A DNA stretch of 64,000 nucleotides from Ruegeria intermedia (GTDB taxonomy: Bacteria > Pseudomonadota > Alphaproteobacteria > Rhodobacterales > Rhodobacteraceae), in the NCBI RefSeq assembly GCF_900129345.1, contig NZ_FQVK01000001.1, positions 248,001 to 312,000 of the forward strand, read 5' to 3'. Within the stretch, counting starts at the first letter, position 1. Every line of letters begins with the position of its first letter. Positions 34,873 to 45,692 of the stretch are shown in pieces. A program made the position numbers and the translations under genes. The notes below the pieces were generated by a model that saw only the letters and a program-made list of their open reading frames with translations, was not told the origin of the DNA and did not search any database.

Positions 34873-35579
34873 GCGTCGACTGGGCCGCCGTCGTTGACGG
34901 CACTTGGCCTGCCGCTCGGTACTCGCAACTGGGTCCGTTCCTGCTGCGCGAAGGGCAGGGGGGCGGCTCTCGCGTGTCGGCGGCCAGCCGCACCGGCCCG
35001 GTCACCCCGCCGGATATCGACGCGGCCGAGGCGGCCATGCAGGCGATGGGGCAGAAACGCATCTTTTGCCTGCGTCCGGGTGATGAGGCACTGGACGAAA
35101 TGCTGGCCACGCGGGGCTATGAGATCCTCGATCCGGTCAACATCCATGCCTGCCCGGTCGCGCGGCTGACCGACCAGCCGGTGCCGCCGGTCACCGTTTT
35201 TACCCTGTGGGAGCCGCTGGCCATCATGCGCGAGATCTGGGCGCAGGGGGGCATCGGCCCCGAACGCCTGGCGGTGATGGAGCGCGCCCCCGGCCGCAAG
35301 ACCGGCCTGTTGCTGCGGCACCGCGATCAGCCGGCGGGCACCGGTTTCGTGGCCATCCACGACGGCATCGCCATGCTGCATGCGCTCGAGATCGTGCCGG
35401 CGCACCGCCGGCAGGGGCTGGGCCGCTGGGCGATGCGCGCCGCGGCCTTTTGGGCGCTGGACAATGGCGCCGATAGCCTTAGCGTGATCTGCACCAAGGC
35501 GAATGAGGGGGCAAACGCGCTCTACCGCTCTCTGGGGATGGAGACCGTCGGAGAGTACCACTACCGCCAGCTGGTCTGA
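34869..35579 (+). CDS. GNAT family N-acetyltransferase
   Basis: The 236-residue protein has an N-terminal domain of unknown type and a C-terminal GNAT core with HALEIVPAHRRQGLGRWAMRAAAFWA (acetyl-CoA loop RRQGLG) and ANALYRSLGMETVGEYHYR. TTG start overlapping the upstream stop (TTGA). Substrate unknown. It is in a run of coupled genes (CinA-type, GNAT, AhpD-like, OmpA-like). Confidence 0.82.
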   Translation: MSVDWAAVVDGTWPAARYSQLGPFLLREGQGGGSRVSAASRTGPVTPPDIDAAEAAMQAMGQKRIFCLRPGDEALDEMLATRGYEILDPVNIHACPVARLTDQPVPPVTVFTLWEPLAIMREIWAQGGIGPERLAVMERAPGRKTGLLLRHRDQPAGTGFVAIHDGIAMLHALEIVPAHRRQGLGRWAMRAAAFWALDNGADSLSVICTKANEGANALYRSLGMETVGEYHYRQLV

Positions 35580-35595
35580 GAGGAGAACGACAGCC

Positions 35596-36168
35596 GTGAC
35601 CGACACCGACATGCCCACCGCGCTGAACCTGCCGATGGTGGACCCGCTGCCGCCCGAAACGCAGAAATATTTCGACATCTGCACCGAAAAGCTGGGCATG
35701 ATCCCCAACGTGCTGAAGGCCTATGCCTTCGACATCGACAAGCTGAATGCCTTCACGGCCATGTACAACGACCTGATGCTGGCCGACAGCAACCTGTCCA
35801 AGCTCGAGCGTGAGATGATCGCGGTCGTGGTGTCGTCGATCAACCGCTGTTTCTATTGCCTGGTGGCGCATGGCGCGGCGGTGCGGCAACTGTCGGGCGA
35901 CCCCAAGCTGGGCGAGATGCTGGTGATGAACTACCGTGTGGCGCCTTTGGGTGACCGACAGCGCGCGATGCTGGATTTCGCCGCCAAGATGACCATCGCC
36001 AGCGCCGAGATCGAGGAGCCCGACCGCCAGCGCCTGCGCGACGTGGGGTTCTCGGATCGCGACATCTGGGACATCGCCAACGTTGCCGGGTTCTTCAACA
36101 TGACCAACCGTGTGGCCAGCGCGACGGCGATGCAGCCGAACGACGAATACCACGCCCAATCGAGATGA
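35596..36168 (+). CDS. AhpD/carboxymuconolactone decarboxylase-like peroxidase-related protein
   Basis: The 190 residues form a helical AhpD-like fold with the CxxC catalytic motif CFYCLVAHG (Cys85, Cys88, His92), matching the uncharacterised peroxidase-related enzyme family. Such proteins reduce peroxides through the Cys pair. The start is a GTG after GAGGAGAACGAC; an ATG five codons later is possible. The stop overlaps the start of the OmpA-like gene. Confidence 0.85.
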   Translation: MTDTDMPTALNLPMVDPLPPETQKYFDICTEKLGMIPNVLKAYAFDIDKLNAFTAMYNDLMLADSNLSKLEREMIAVVVSSINRCFYCLVAHGAAVRQLSGDPKLGEMLVMNYRVAPLGDRQRAMLDFAAKMTIASAEIEEPDRQRLRDVGFSDRDIWDIANVAGFFNMTNRVASATAMQPNDEYHAQSR

Positions 36169-37064
36169 TCCGTCTTGCCGCCCTGCTGTTCTGCCTGCTG
36201 GTCGGGCCGGTTGCGGCCCAGACCCTGACGTTGCCTGACAGCGCCCGGCAGGTCAGCGAACGCAACAGCCCGTTGGACAGCTATGACATGCCGATCGGGC
36301 CTTTTGCCGACGGCTCGGTGCCGGTGCGTCCGGTCGAAGGGCGGGTCGAGCGGATCACCTGGCGCCTGCAGGCGGGGTCCAGCACCACGCTGCAGCTGCT
36401 GGCGCCGCTGCGTGACCAGTTGCTGGCACAGGGCTATGACATCGTGTTCGAATGCGAGGCCCGCAGCTGCGGCGGTTTCGATTTCCGCTTTGCCATCGAG
36501 GTGGTGCCGACCCCCGACATGAACGTGTCCATCAACGATTACCGCTTTCTGTCCGCGACGCGCGGCGAAGAAGTTCTGACCCTGCTGGTCAGCCGCAGCC
36601 CGCCCGACGGGTATCTGCAGATGATCCGCGTCACACCCCAGGGCGCCAAGCCGCCGCCCCTGGTGGTTGAAGAGACGGTTCAGGGCGCAGGCGGCCTTCT
36701 GTCCGATCTGACGCGCGACGGCCATGTGATCCTGGATGATCTGAGCTTCGAATCCGGTGCCGTCGCACTGGGCGAAGGTCCGTTTGCCTCGTTGGCCTTG
36801 TTGGCCGCCTATCTGGCGGACAATCCGGGGGCACGGCTGGCCCTGGTCGGCCACACCGACGACACCGGAGACCTGCAGGCCAATATCGATGTCAGCACCC
36901 GCCGTGCCCAGGCCGTGCGGACCCGCCTGATCGAACGGCACGGCGTTTCCCCCGACCGGGTGCAGGCGCAGGGGGTGGGATATCTGGCGCCGTTGACGTC
37001 GAACGCAACCCCGGAAGGCCGCGAACTGAACCGCCGGGTCGAGGCGGTGCTGCTGGTCAACTGA
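36165..37064 (+). CDS. OmpA family protein
   Basis: The 299 residues have a signal peptide (cleavage near VAAQ, 19), a middle domain of unknown type (20-165) with a Cys pair (FECEARSCGG), and a C-terminal OmpA peptidoglycan-binding domain (about 185-299: VGHTDDTGDLQANIDVSTRR, QGVGYLAPL, NRRVEAVL). It is probably a periplasmic or outer-membrane-associated cell-wall anchor. It overlaps the AhpD-like gene by four bases. Confidence 0.88.
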   Translation: MIRLAALLFCLLVGPVAAQTLTLPDSARQVSERNSPLDSYDMPIGPFADGSVPVRPVEGRVERITWRLQAGSSTTLQLLAPLRDQLLAQGYDIVFECEARSCGGFDFRFAIEVVPTPDMNVSINDYRFLSATRGEEVLTLLVSRSPPDGYLQMIRVTPQGAKPPPLVVEETVQGAGGLLSDLTRDGHVILDDLSFESGAVALGEGPFASLALLAAYLADNPGARLALVGHTDDTGDLQANIDVSTRRAQAVRTRLIERHGVSPDRVQAQGVGYLAPLTSNATPEGRELNRRVEAVLLVN

Positions 37065-37072
37065 ACCTCGGC

Positions 37073-37103
37073 AAAAAAATGGCCCACGCAGGACGCGCGG
37101 GCC
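37073..37103 (-). terminator. Terminator of the lysR gene
   Basis: On the minus strand a GC stem (GGCCCGCGC / GCGTGGGCC with one mismatch, 5-base loop) is followed by seven T's. It lies between the convergent ompA-like and lysR genes and suits the leftward one. Confidence 0.8.
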
Positions 37104-37124
37104 GTTCAGGTGCCACCGGGAGAA

Positions 37125-38030
37125 TTACCAGTCCATCGGCCCCTTTTCCGCGAAGGAGTCGACGAGAAAATCGATGAAGGCGCGCACCTTGGGCTGGGTA
37201 AACCGGCCCGGCGGGTACACCGCATAGATGCCCTGTACCTCGTCCGGCAGCGACGGCATCGCGTCCACCACCTTGCCCGATTTCAGCGCATCCGCATACA
37301 GATAGCTGGGCAGATAGGCGATACCCAGCCCCGAGATCGCCGCGTTCAGCAGCGACTGCCCGTCATTCACGCTCAGCCATCCGGCCGTGCGCACCTGCCG
37401 CTTTTCGCCCGAAGGCGCCGTCAGCTTCCAGACATTGCCCGAGGACTGGCTGGAGTAATGCAGCAGCTTGTGTTCGTTCAGATCGTCGATCTTTGCGGGC
37501 AGTCCGAAGCGTTCCACATAGCTGGGGGCGGCCACCATGCGCTTGACCGTTTCCGTCAGCTTGCGGGCGCGCAGGGTGCTGTCCTCCAACTCGCCGATGC
37601 GGACGGCCACGTCGAACCCTTCCGAGATCAGCTCGACATAGCGGTTGTTCAAGACCATGTTCACGGTGATGTCGGGATAGGCGGCCAGGAATTCCGACAG
37701 GACCGGCGACAGGTGATTCACGCCGAAATCCGTCGCGACCGAGATCCGCAGCAGGCCCGACGGCGCCGATTGCATCGAGGTCACCAGCGCGTCGGCCTCT
37801 CCGGCGTCGTTCAGCACACGGCGGGCGCGATCGTAATAGGCCAGCCCGATCTCGGTCGGCGAAACACGGCGGGTGGTGCGGTTCAGCAGCCGCGCGCCCA
37901 GCCGGGCCTCGAGGCTCGACACATGCTTTGACACGGCTGATTTGGAAATGCCCATCTTCTTGGCCGCATCGGTGAAACCACCCTGGTCCACCACATTGGC
38001 AAAGGCCTCCATTTCGGTCAGTCGGTCCAT
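37125..38030 (-). CDS. LysR-family transcriptional regulator
   Basis: The 301 residues show an N-terminal winged helix (MDRLTEMEAFANVVDQGGFTDAA, SAVSKHVSSLEARLGARLLNRTTR) and a LysR substrate-binding domain (about 90-300). The MDRL...MExFxxVVxxGSF start is common in the LysR branch controlling drug or solvent tolerance and catabolic genes; the target cannot be told. It is divergent from the DUF4399 gene with a 229-base gap. Confidence 0.92.
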   Translation of the reverse strand: MDRLTEMEAFANVVDQGGFTDAAKKMGISKSAVSKHVSSLEARLGARLLNRTTRRVSPTEIGLAYYDRARRVLNDAGEADALVTSMQSAPSGLLRISVATDFGVNHLSPVLSEFLAAYPDITVNMVLNNRYVELISEGFDVAVRIGELEDSTLRARKLTETVKRMVAAPSYVERFGLPAKIDDLNEHKLLHYSSQSSGNVWKLTAPSGEKRQVRTAGWLSVNDGQSLLNAAISGLGIAYLPSYLYADALKSGKVVDAMPSLPDEVQGIYAVYPPGRFTQPKVRAFIDFLVDSFAEKGPMDW

Positions 38031-38259
38031 TCTCGTTCCCCAGGTCTTCTGTTCGTTGCCCGACCATGGCCTTGAATCTGGGCGGAAACGGGGCAGACAT
38101 GGGATAATATCAGGGTTTCGAATTGGATCGTTTGCGCTTCGGAAACGCGGAAACAGTGGCGCCTCGGGCGTTCGACGCCCCGATGTTCCGGCGGTTTTTG
38201 GAGCATTTGCCTGCACATGCTACGCTGAAGGCGGCAATTCCTTGACCAGGGAGGTGATG

Positions 38260-38697
38260 ATGAGGATCATATTCGCGTGCATATTCTGCCTTGTGGCATC
38301 GGTCGCACAGGCCGGAGGGCCGACCGCATCCAACCCCGACGCCAAGGTCTATTTCGTGCAGCCATCCGATGGCGACACGGTGACGTCGCCGGTGACCATC
38401 GTCTTTGGTCTCAGCGGCATGGGGGTTGCACCGGCCGGAACCGAAAAGGAGAACACCGGCCACCATCATTTGCTGATCGACCGCCCGCCGCTGGGGCAGG
38501 GCGAAGACGGGGCGGACGAGTTGTCCAACGGCCTGCCGTCAGACGCGCATCACATGCATTTCGGCGGCGGCCAGACCGAGGTCACGCTGGACCTCGCGCC
38601 CGGCCCGCATACGCTGCAACTGGTTCTGGGCGACGCCGGGCATGTGCCGCATTCTTCGCCGGTCGTGTCCGAGGTGATCACGATCACCGTCGAGTAG
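38260..38697 (+). CDS. DUF4399 exported protein
   Basis: The 145 residues have an 18-residue signal peptide (FACIFCLVASVAQA) and a DUF4399 domain with AKVYFVQPSDGDTVTSPVTIVFGLSGMGVAPAG, HHHLLIDRPPL and HHMHFGGGQTEVTLDL. The histidine-rich segments suggest metal binding, which is not shown. The second ATG, five bases after GGAGG, is the better start. Function unknown. Confidence 0.88.
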   Translation: MRIIFACIFCLVASVAQAGGPTASNPDAKVYFVQPSDGDTVTSPVTIVFGLSGMGVAPAGTEKENTGHHHLLIDRPPLGQGEDGADELSNGLPSDAHHMHFGGGQTEVTLDLAPGPHTLQLVLGDAGHVPHSSPVVSEVITITVE

Positions 38698-38714
38698 ACC
38701 CGCCCCCGATGAGA

Positions 38715-39092
38715 TCAGGCGGCCGCAGGCAGCAGGAAAATGTTGCGCGCCGTGGCCGAATGCAGCCGATCCGCGCCATACCACCGGCCCAGGACCGTCT
38801 TGTCCATTATGTCCGGATTGGCGGCGATGAACGCATCAAGATCTTCGTAGGGGGCTTGATCCATGCGCTCGGCAATCAGGCTCATGAAGGCGTAGGTGAT
38901 CTTCAGGTTGAATTTTTCGGGCGCGCCGGCTTTGGCCGCAAGCGCCCGGATCCCTTTGGCGTAGATCGCCGACGCGTCGATGAAATCGTATTTCTTCAGC
39001 AGCTCGAAGGCGACCTGGACATGGGCAGGGTGGTCAAAAGTCGAATTGTCGATCTCATGGGCCTCGAAGGCGCGGGCAAGTGCGGTGGTCAT
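38715..39092 (-). CDS. Conserved hypothetical protein (FDHPAHV motif)
   Basis: The 125 residues look alpha-helical with FDHPAHVQVAFELLKKY near residue 19 and GAPEKFNLKITYAFMSLIAER (about 56-76). Similar HxxH...GAPxKYHxTxT proteins are known only as uncharacterised families, some perhaps enzymes. It is translationally coupled (ATGA overlap) to the upstream RHH regulator, so the pair probably acts together. I see no toxin-type motif. Confidence 0.65.
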   Translation of the reverse strand: MTTALARAFEAHEIDNSTFDHPAHVQVAFELLKKYDFIDASAIYAKGIRALAAKAGAPEKFNLKITYAFMSLIAERMDQAPYEDLDAFIAANPDIMDKTVLGRWYGADRLHSATARNIFLLPAAA

Positions 39093-39340
39093 TCTTCCGT
39101 TTCCTTGAACTTGTGGCTGTCTCCGGCGGTCCAGTCCAATTCGTAGACGGCTTTGAGTTGTTGGATCTTGGCCAGGGTCTCGTCCGAAAACGGGGACTTG
39201 TTCTCGAAACTGTGCAGGACGATGCCTTCGATCAGGTCACCCAGCGACATGTCCAGAGACTCGGCCAGCCCCTTGAGAACCTTCAGCAGGCGTTTTTCGA
39301 TCCGGAGGCCGGTTTGGGTGCGTTCGATCTTGGTGTTCAT
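39089..39340 (-). CDS. Ribbon-helix-helix-like DNA-binding protein
   Basis: The 83 residues open with a short beta strand and two helices (TQTGLRIEKRLLKVLKGLAESLDMSLGDLIEGIV, about 8-41), typical of Arc/MetJ-type RHH regulators, followed by an acidic tail. There is no clear Shine-Dalgarno sequence in front of the ATG, so translation may be leaderless or weak. A 22-base inverted repeat sits directly upstream, a likely autoregulatory site. It is coupled to the following 125-residue gene. Confidence 0.7.
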   Translation of the reverse strand: MNTKIERTQTGLRIEKRLLKVLKGLAESLDMSLGDLIEGIVLHSFENKSPFSDETLAKIQQLKAVYELDWTAGDSHKFKETEE

Positions 39341-39343
39341 GGT

Positions 39344-39365
39344 GTTACCGATGTACCGTGGTAAC
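39344..39365. promoter_or_regulatory. Inverted repeat at the RHH gene promoter
   Basis: GTTACC and GGTAAC arms separated by ten bases lie just before the RHH start, downstream of a TTGACA box (39376-39371, minus strand). No good -10 fits at 16-18 bases. The position suits an operator for the RHH protein. Confidence 0.5.
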
Positions 39366-39381
39366 TCTGTTGTCAAGTTTC

Positions 39382-39417
39382 AAAACAAAAAAAGCCGCTT
39401 CCCCCGAAGCGGCTTTT
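39382..39417 (-). terminator. Bidirectional terminator between fadH and the RHH gene
   Basis: A 12-bp perfect stem (AAAAGCCGCTTC / GAAGCGGCTTTT, 4-base loop) has T-runs on both strands. It ends fadH (stop 20 bases away) and insulates the RHH promoter. Confidence 0.9.
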
Positions 39418-39437
39418 GGACCGAGTGAATTCGGGAT

Positions 39438-41585
<2,148 letters not shown>

Positions 41586-41600
41586 TCACGAGGCCCGCCC

Positions 41601-42086
41601 ATGACCCCAGAACAGATCGCCAAACTGCCCTATCGCCCCTGCGTGGGCCTGATGCTGATGAATGACCGGGGCAAGATCTTCGTCGGCCAGCGCAACGACC
41701 GGTTCGAGGACGCCTGGCAGATGCCCCAGGGCGGCGTGGACGAGGGCGAATCCCCGCGCGAAGCAGCCCTGCGCGAATTGCAGGAGGAAATCGGCGTCAC
41801 CCCCGACCTGGTGGAAATCGTGGCCGAGACCGACGGCTGGCTGCCCTATGACCTGCCGCATGACATCGTGCCCAAGATCTGGAAGGGCCGCTATCGCGGG
41901 CAGCAGCAGAAATGGTTCCTGTTGCGGTTTCTGGGAACCGACGACCAGATCGACATTCAGACCGACCACCCCGAGTTCACCCGCTGGAAATGGCAGGACC
42001 CCGACCGCCTGATCGCCGAGATCGTGCCCTTCAAGCGCGAGGTCTACGAGCGGGTGATGGAGGCGTTTGGGGGGTATTTGGGGTGA
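41601..42086 (+). CDS. rppH: RNA pyrophosphohydrolase (Nudix)
   Basis: The 161 residues match RppH/Nud[37 protein letters not shown] and a Nudix box [20 protein letters not shown] (full GX5EX7REUXEEXGU). RppH removes pyrophosphate from 5'-triphosphate mRNA or cleaves ApnA, starting decay. Divergent from fadH. Confidence 0.93.
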   Translation: MTPEQIAKLPYRPCVGLMLMNDRGKIFVGQRNDRFEDAWQMPQGGVDEGESPREAALRELQEEIGVTPDLVEIVAETDGWLPYDLPHDIVPKIWKGRYRGQQQKWFLLRFLGTDDQIDIQTDHPEFTRWKWQDPDRLIAEIVPFKREVYERVMEAFGGYLG

Positions 42087-42157
42087 GGGATCGTTTTCCT
42101 TCTTAACGCCCTGATTTTAATAAATTTTTGAAATACAAAGAAGGTCCATAGTGTGCT

Positions 42158-42739
42158 TCATCCATGCGCATAAAGCACGTTTGAGCAAACGAAGAGGAAA
42201 GGGATAAAGCTGACGAAGCACCAAGCTATCCGAGACAACCAATTGACCATTTCGCTCCTTCGATCGTTGGGGTCAATTTCAATTTCTGGGGCGAATGCTT
42301 TCCCGCGAATTGCTTCGATGGAAAGAAAAGGGATAGCGACAGGCCACGTAAGAAACAGAAAAACGCGACGTGGCCACCGGATAAACACCTGGCTCATCGC
42401 CCATTCGATCTTCCAGCTAAAGGGAATGAAGCCATACTCTTCCAAGGCGTCTTCCGGTCCGAAATGCCAGTTTTCGTCCCAACTCGGAATTGGTGATGTA
42501 CGGACTACGATTATCGAGATGATCGAGTAATCAATCAGCCACGAAGGTACACGAAACGGCATCCACCAAAGAAGCACGGCGATTGTCCACTCTTTCACAG
42601 AGCGCCAGTGCTCCATTACGCCCTGCTCGAACCAATTCTGCCACTCGACTATCGCATCGCTCAGGCCGGCCAAGCCGAGCCAAGCAAGCACGGTCATAAC
42701 AATCCAGCGAAAGAAGGACTTTTCTTTTTTCCGAGTCAC
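42158..42739 (-). CDS. AT-rich orphan membrane protein
   Basis: The 193 residues have about four hydrophobic segments (10-27, 48-78, 119-140, 168-190), many Trp and aromatic residues, and no family I recognise. Its codons and the flanking 42.1-42.9 kb are near 45-50% GC, clearly below the roughly 65% of the neighbours, with A/T-ending codons. This points to recent acquisition. There is no mobile element next to it. No ribosome site is obvious before the chosen ATG. Confidence 0.55.
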   Translation of the reverse strand: MTRKKEKSFFRWIVMTVLAWLGLAGLSDAIVEWQNWFEQGVMEHWRSVKEWTIAVLLWWMPFRVPSWLIDYSIISIIVVRTSPIPSWDENWHFGPEDALEEYGFIPFSWKIEWAMSQVFIRWPRRVFLFLTWPVAIPFLSIEAIRGKAFAPEIEIDPNDRRSEMVNWLSRIAWCFVSFIPFLFVCSNVLYAHG

Positions 42740-42900
42740 GAGCTGGACACTATCGGAGACTGAATGCGCATGTAAGTCTCCACATCATCAAACATTTCCT
42801 CGACCTACAGCCGCATTCCCCTTCGTCAAAAATGTTGGCAGGACATCGGCATCCTGCCTGAACGTCGAGACCCGAGAAGTAGCAAAGTCGCAAGCCCCCC

Positions 42901-43890
42901 TCAAACCAACCCCTCTTCCCTCAACAACTCCAGCACGTTGGTATCCGGCCGTGGGCCGATATGGCTGATTACCTCGCGGGCGCAGACGTTGCCAATGCGG
43001 GCGCAGGTTTCCATGTCGCGGCCCGTCGCCATGCCGAACAGGAACCCGGCGGCGAACTGGTCGCCCGCGCCGGTGGCGTCCACCGGCACCACTTTCTCGA
43101 CCGGTACATCGATGCGCGTGCCGTCGTGCAGAACCGTCACCCCGTCGCCCGAGCGGGTGCAGACCACCAACGGGCAGATCGCGGCGGTCTTGGCCAGCGC
43201 CTCTTCCAGGTCGTCGGTCTCGAACAGCGATTTGATCTCGGCCTCGTTGCCGATCACGAAATCCAGCTCGTGTTCGATCAGCAGCAGGAAATCGGTACGG
43301 TGACGCTCGACGCAGAACGGGTCGGAGATGGCGATGCCGGTCTTGCCGCCGCCGTTGCGGCAGTCGCGCGCGGCCTCCAGGAAGGCGGTCTTGCCCTTCT
43401 CCTTGTCGAACAGATACCCCTCGAGGAACATGATCTGGCTGTTGCCCGCCACCTCGGCCGGTACGTCCGTCGAGGACAGTTCGGACGAGATACCCAGATA
43501 GGTGTTCATCGACCGTTCGCCATCGGGCGAAACGAAGATCATCGAACGCGAGGTCGGCAGCTCGCCCCCCGGCACCGGCGGGTTCACGAAATCCACGCCG
43601 TCCTCGTTCATCGCATCGGCATAGAACCGGCCCAGCGCATCATCATGCACCCGCCCGATGAAGGCCGCGTCCAGACCCAGCGCACCCGCGCCCGCGATGG
43701 TGTTGGCCACCGACCCACCCGGCGTCTGCACCCGGTTTTCCATGGCCGCATACAGCACCTCGCCGCGTTCCCGCTCGATCAGCTGCATAATGCCCTTCTC
43801 GATCCCCATCATCTCGAGAAAGCTGTCGTCGGCCTGAGAGATGACGTCCACGACGGCGTTGCCGATGCCGGTCAGGTGATAGGTTTTCAT
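42901..43890 (-). CDS. Adenosine kinase-like PfkB sugar kinase
   Basis: The 329 residues fit the PfkB/ribokinase family: TGIGNAVVDVIS, GGSVANTIAGAGALG, and the second signature VDATGAGDQFAAGFLFGM with catalytic Asp. Adenosine kinase is the usual annotation in this clade. It overlaps the nth gene (ATGA), a conserved pair in Rhodobacterales. Substrate specificity is inferred. Confidence 0.85.
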   Translation of the reverse strand: MKTYHLTGIGNAVVDVISQADDSFLEMMGIEKGIMQLIERERGEVLYAAMENRVQTPGGSVANTIAGAGALGLDAAFIGRVHDDALGRFYADAMNEDGVDFVNPPVPGGELPTSRSMIFVSPDGERSMNTYLGISSELSSTDVPAEVAGNSQIMFLEGYLFDKEKGKTAFLEAARDCRNGGGKTGIAISDPFCVERHRTDFLLLIEHELDFVIGNEAEIKSLFETDDLEEALAKTAAICPLVVCTRSGDGVTVLHDGTRIDVPVEKVVPVDATGAGDQFAAGFLFGMATGRDMETCARIGNVCAREVISHIGPRPDTNVLELLREEGLV

Positions 43891-44531
43891 AGGGTCTTGT
43901 CCTCGAATTGGCACAGGTCGCGGATCAGGCAGGTGCCGCATTGCGGTTTGCGCGCCTTGCAGTGGTACCGGCCGTGCAGGATCAACCAGTGATGGGCGTG
44001 AAGCTGAAAGTCCACGGGGATATTGTCTTCGATGGCGCGTTCCACGGCGTCCACGTCCTTGCCGGGGCAGATGCCGGTGCGGTTGCCGACGCGAAAGATA
44101 TGGGTGTCCACCGCCTGCGCCGGGTATCGCCACCACATGTTCAGCACCACGTTCGCGGTCTTGCGCCCGACGCCCGGCAGCGACTGCAGTGCGGCGCGCG
44201 AGTTGGGAACCTCGCCGCCGTATTCCTCGACCAGGATGCGCGACATCTTGATGACGTTCTTGGCCTTCTGGCGGAACAGGCCGATGGTCTTGATGTGTTC
44301 GATCAGCCCCTCTTCGCCGAGGTCGAGCATCTTCTGCGGTGTGTCCGCGATCTTGAACAGCGCGCGGGTGGCCTTGTTGACGCCCGCATCGGTCGCCTGC
44401 GCCGATAGCGCCACGGCGACGACCAGCGTGTATACGTTCACATGCTCAAGCTCGCCCTTGGGTTCGGGGTCGGCCTGCTGGAACCGGGTAAAGATCTCGC
44501 GGATCGTGTGATAATCAAGCTGCTTTGCCAT
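43887..44531 (-). CDS. nth: Endonuclease III
   Basis: Removes oxidised pyrimidines and cleaves AP sites in base excision repair. The 214 residues contain the helix-hairpin-helix LPGVGRKTANVVL with catalytic Lys124, Asp142 (AVDTHIFRV) and the 4Fe-4S cluster Cys191/198/201/207. AAGG precedes the ATG. It is followed by the coupled adenosine kinase gene. Confidence 0.95.
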   Translation of the reverse strand: MAKQLDYHTIREIFTRFQQADPEPKGELEHVNVYTLVVAVALSAQATDAGVNKATRALFKIADTPQKMLDLGEEGLIEHIKTIGLFRQKAKNVIKMSRILVEEYGGEVPNSRAALQSLPGVGRKTANVVLNMWWRYPAQAVDTHIFRVGNRTGICPGKDVDAVERAIEDNIPVDFQLHAHHWLILHGRYHCKARKPQCGTCLIRDLCQFEDKTL

Positions 44532-44663
44532 CCGGGCCTTAATGCCGCCCGCGGTGCCGGGTGACAAGCCCAAAGCCCGCTGCACCGGCAATGCGCAAGT
44601 TTCGGGTCGCACGGTCGGGCCCGGCCCGGCTAGGATGGGGCAAGCCACAGCAAGGTGAATGCC

Positions 44664-45515
44664 ATGAACGTCCAGACATCCGAATCCGGTTACCACTACA
44701 ACGTGATGCGGCGCGCGATCGATCTGATCGACCAGGGCGGCGAGTCCCTGTCGCTGGAAGAACTGGCCCGCCAGATGGACATGAGCCCCGCGCATTTCCA
44801 GCGCCTGTTCTCGCGCTGGACGGGCGTGTCGCCGAAACGCTACCAGCAATACCTGACGCTGGGCCATGCCAAGGCGCTGCTGCGCGAGCGGTTCACCACG
44901 CTGGAGACCGCGCACAGCGTCGGCCTGTCCGGCAGCGGCCGCCTGCACGACCTGTTCCTGAAATGGGAGGCGATGAGCCCCGGCGAATACGCCCGCAAGG
45001 GCGCCGGGCTGACCATCTATTGGGGCTGGTTCGAAAGCCCCTTTGGCCCGGCGCTGGTGATGGGGACGGCCAAGGGCATCTGCGGCATGGCCTTTGCCGC
45101 CGAGACCGGCGAAGAGGCCGCGATGCAGGACATGCTGTCACGCTGGCCCCTGGCCGACTATGTCGAGGATCCGATGCGCCTGCGCCCGTGGGTCCTGTCG
45201 GCCTTCGGCGCGGCCAGCGACCGGCTTGAGCCTACGCCGCTGTACCTGATCGGCTCACCCTTGCAGATCAAGGTGTGGGAGGCGCTGATGCAGATCCCCT
45301 CGGGCCAAGTGACGACCTATTCCCAGATCGCGCAGGCCGTGGGCACGCCGCAGGCGGTGCGGGCGGTGGGCACGGCGGTGGGCCGCAACCCGGTCAGCTG
45401 GCTGATCCCCTGCCACCGTGCGCTGCGCAAATCGGGGGGGCTGGGCGGCTATCACTGGGGGTTGCCCGTCAAACGCGCCATGCTGGCCTATGAGGCGGCG
45501 CAGGCCGATGCCTGA
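44664..45515 (+). CDS. Ada-like protein: AraC-type HTH fused to O6-methylguanine-DNA methyltransferase
   Basis: The 283 residues combine an AraC-type helix-turn-helix (about 18-110) with an MGMT domain (about 115-283) whose acceptor is Cys250 in IPCHRAL. The N-terminal Ada phosphotriester-repair domain with its Cys-rich zinc site is absent. It should repair O6-alkylguanine and may also bind DNA as a regulator. AAGGTGA decides the ATG (a GTG three codons upstream is inside this site). Divergent from nth, another repair gene. Confidence 0.88.
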   Translation: MNVQTSESGYHYNVMRRAIDLIDQGGESLSLEELARQMDMSPAHFQRLFSRWTGVSPKRYQQYLTLGHAKALLRERFTTLETAHSVGLSGSGRLHDLFLKWEAMSPGEYARKGAGLTIYWGWFESPFGPALVMGTAKGICGMAFAAETGEEAAMQDMLSRWPLADYVEDPMRLRPWVLSAFGAASDRLEPTPLYLIGSPLQIKVWEALMQIPSGQVTTYSQIAQAVGTPQAVRAVGTAVGRNPVSWLIPCHRALRKSGGLGGYHWGLPVKRAMLAYEAAQADA

Positions 45516-45692
45516 TTGACTTGGGGTTCCGCGCCTGCCACAAGGCGAGCAGGTTCGGGTCTCCTGCCGCTCGCGGCCCTTTGGCTTTGGTGAAACCCGG
45601 TTCAAACCACATCTGTTGCCCTTTCCCGGCGCGCGGATGGCAAGGCGAGCCCCGTCCAATACGCGCGCCCGTTTTTGGAAACGAGGCAAGAC

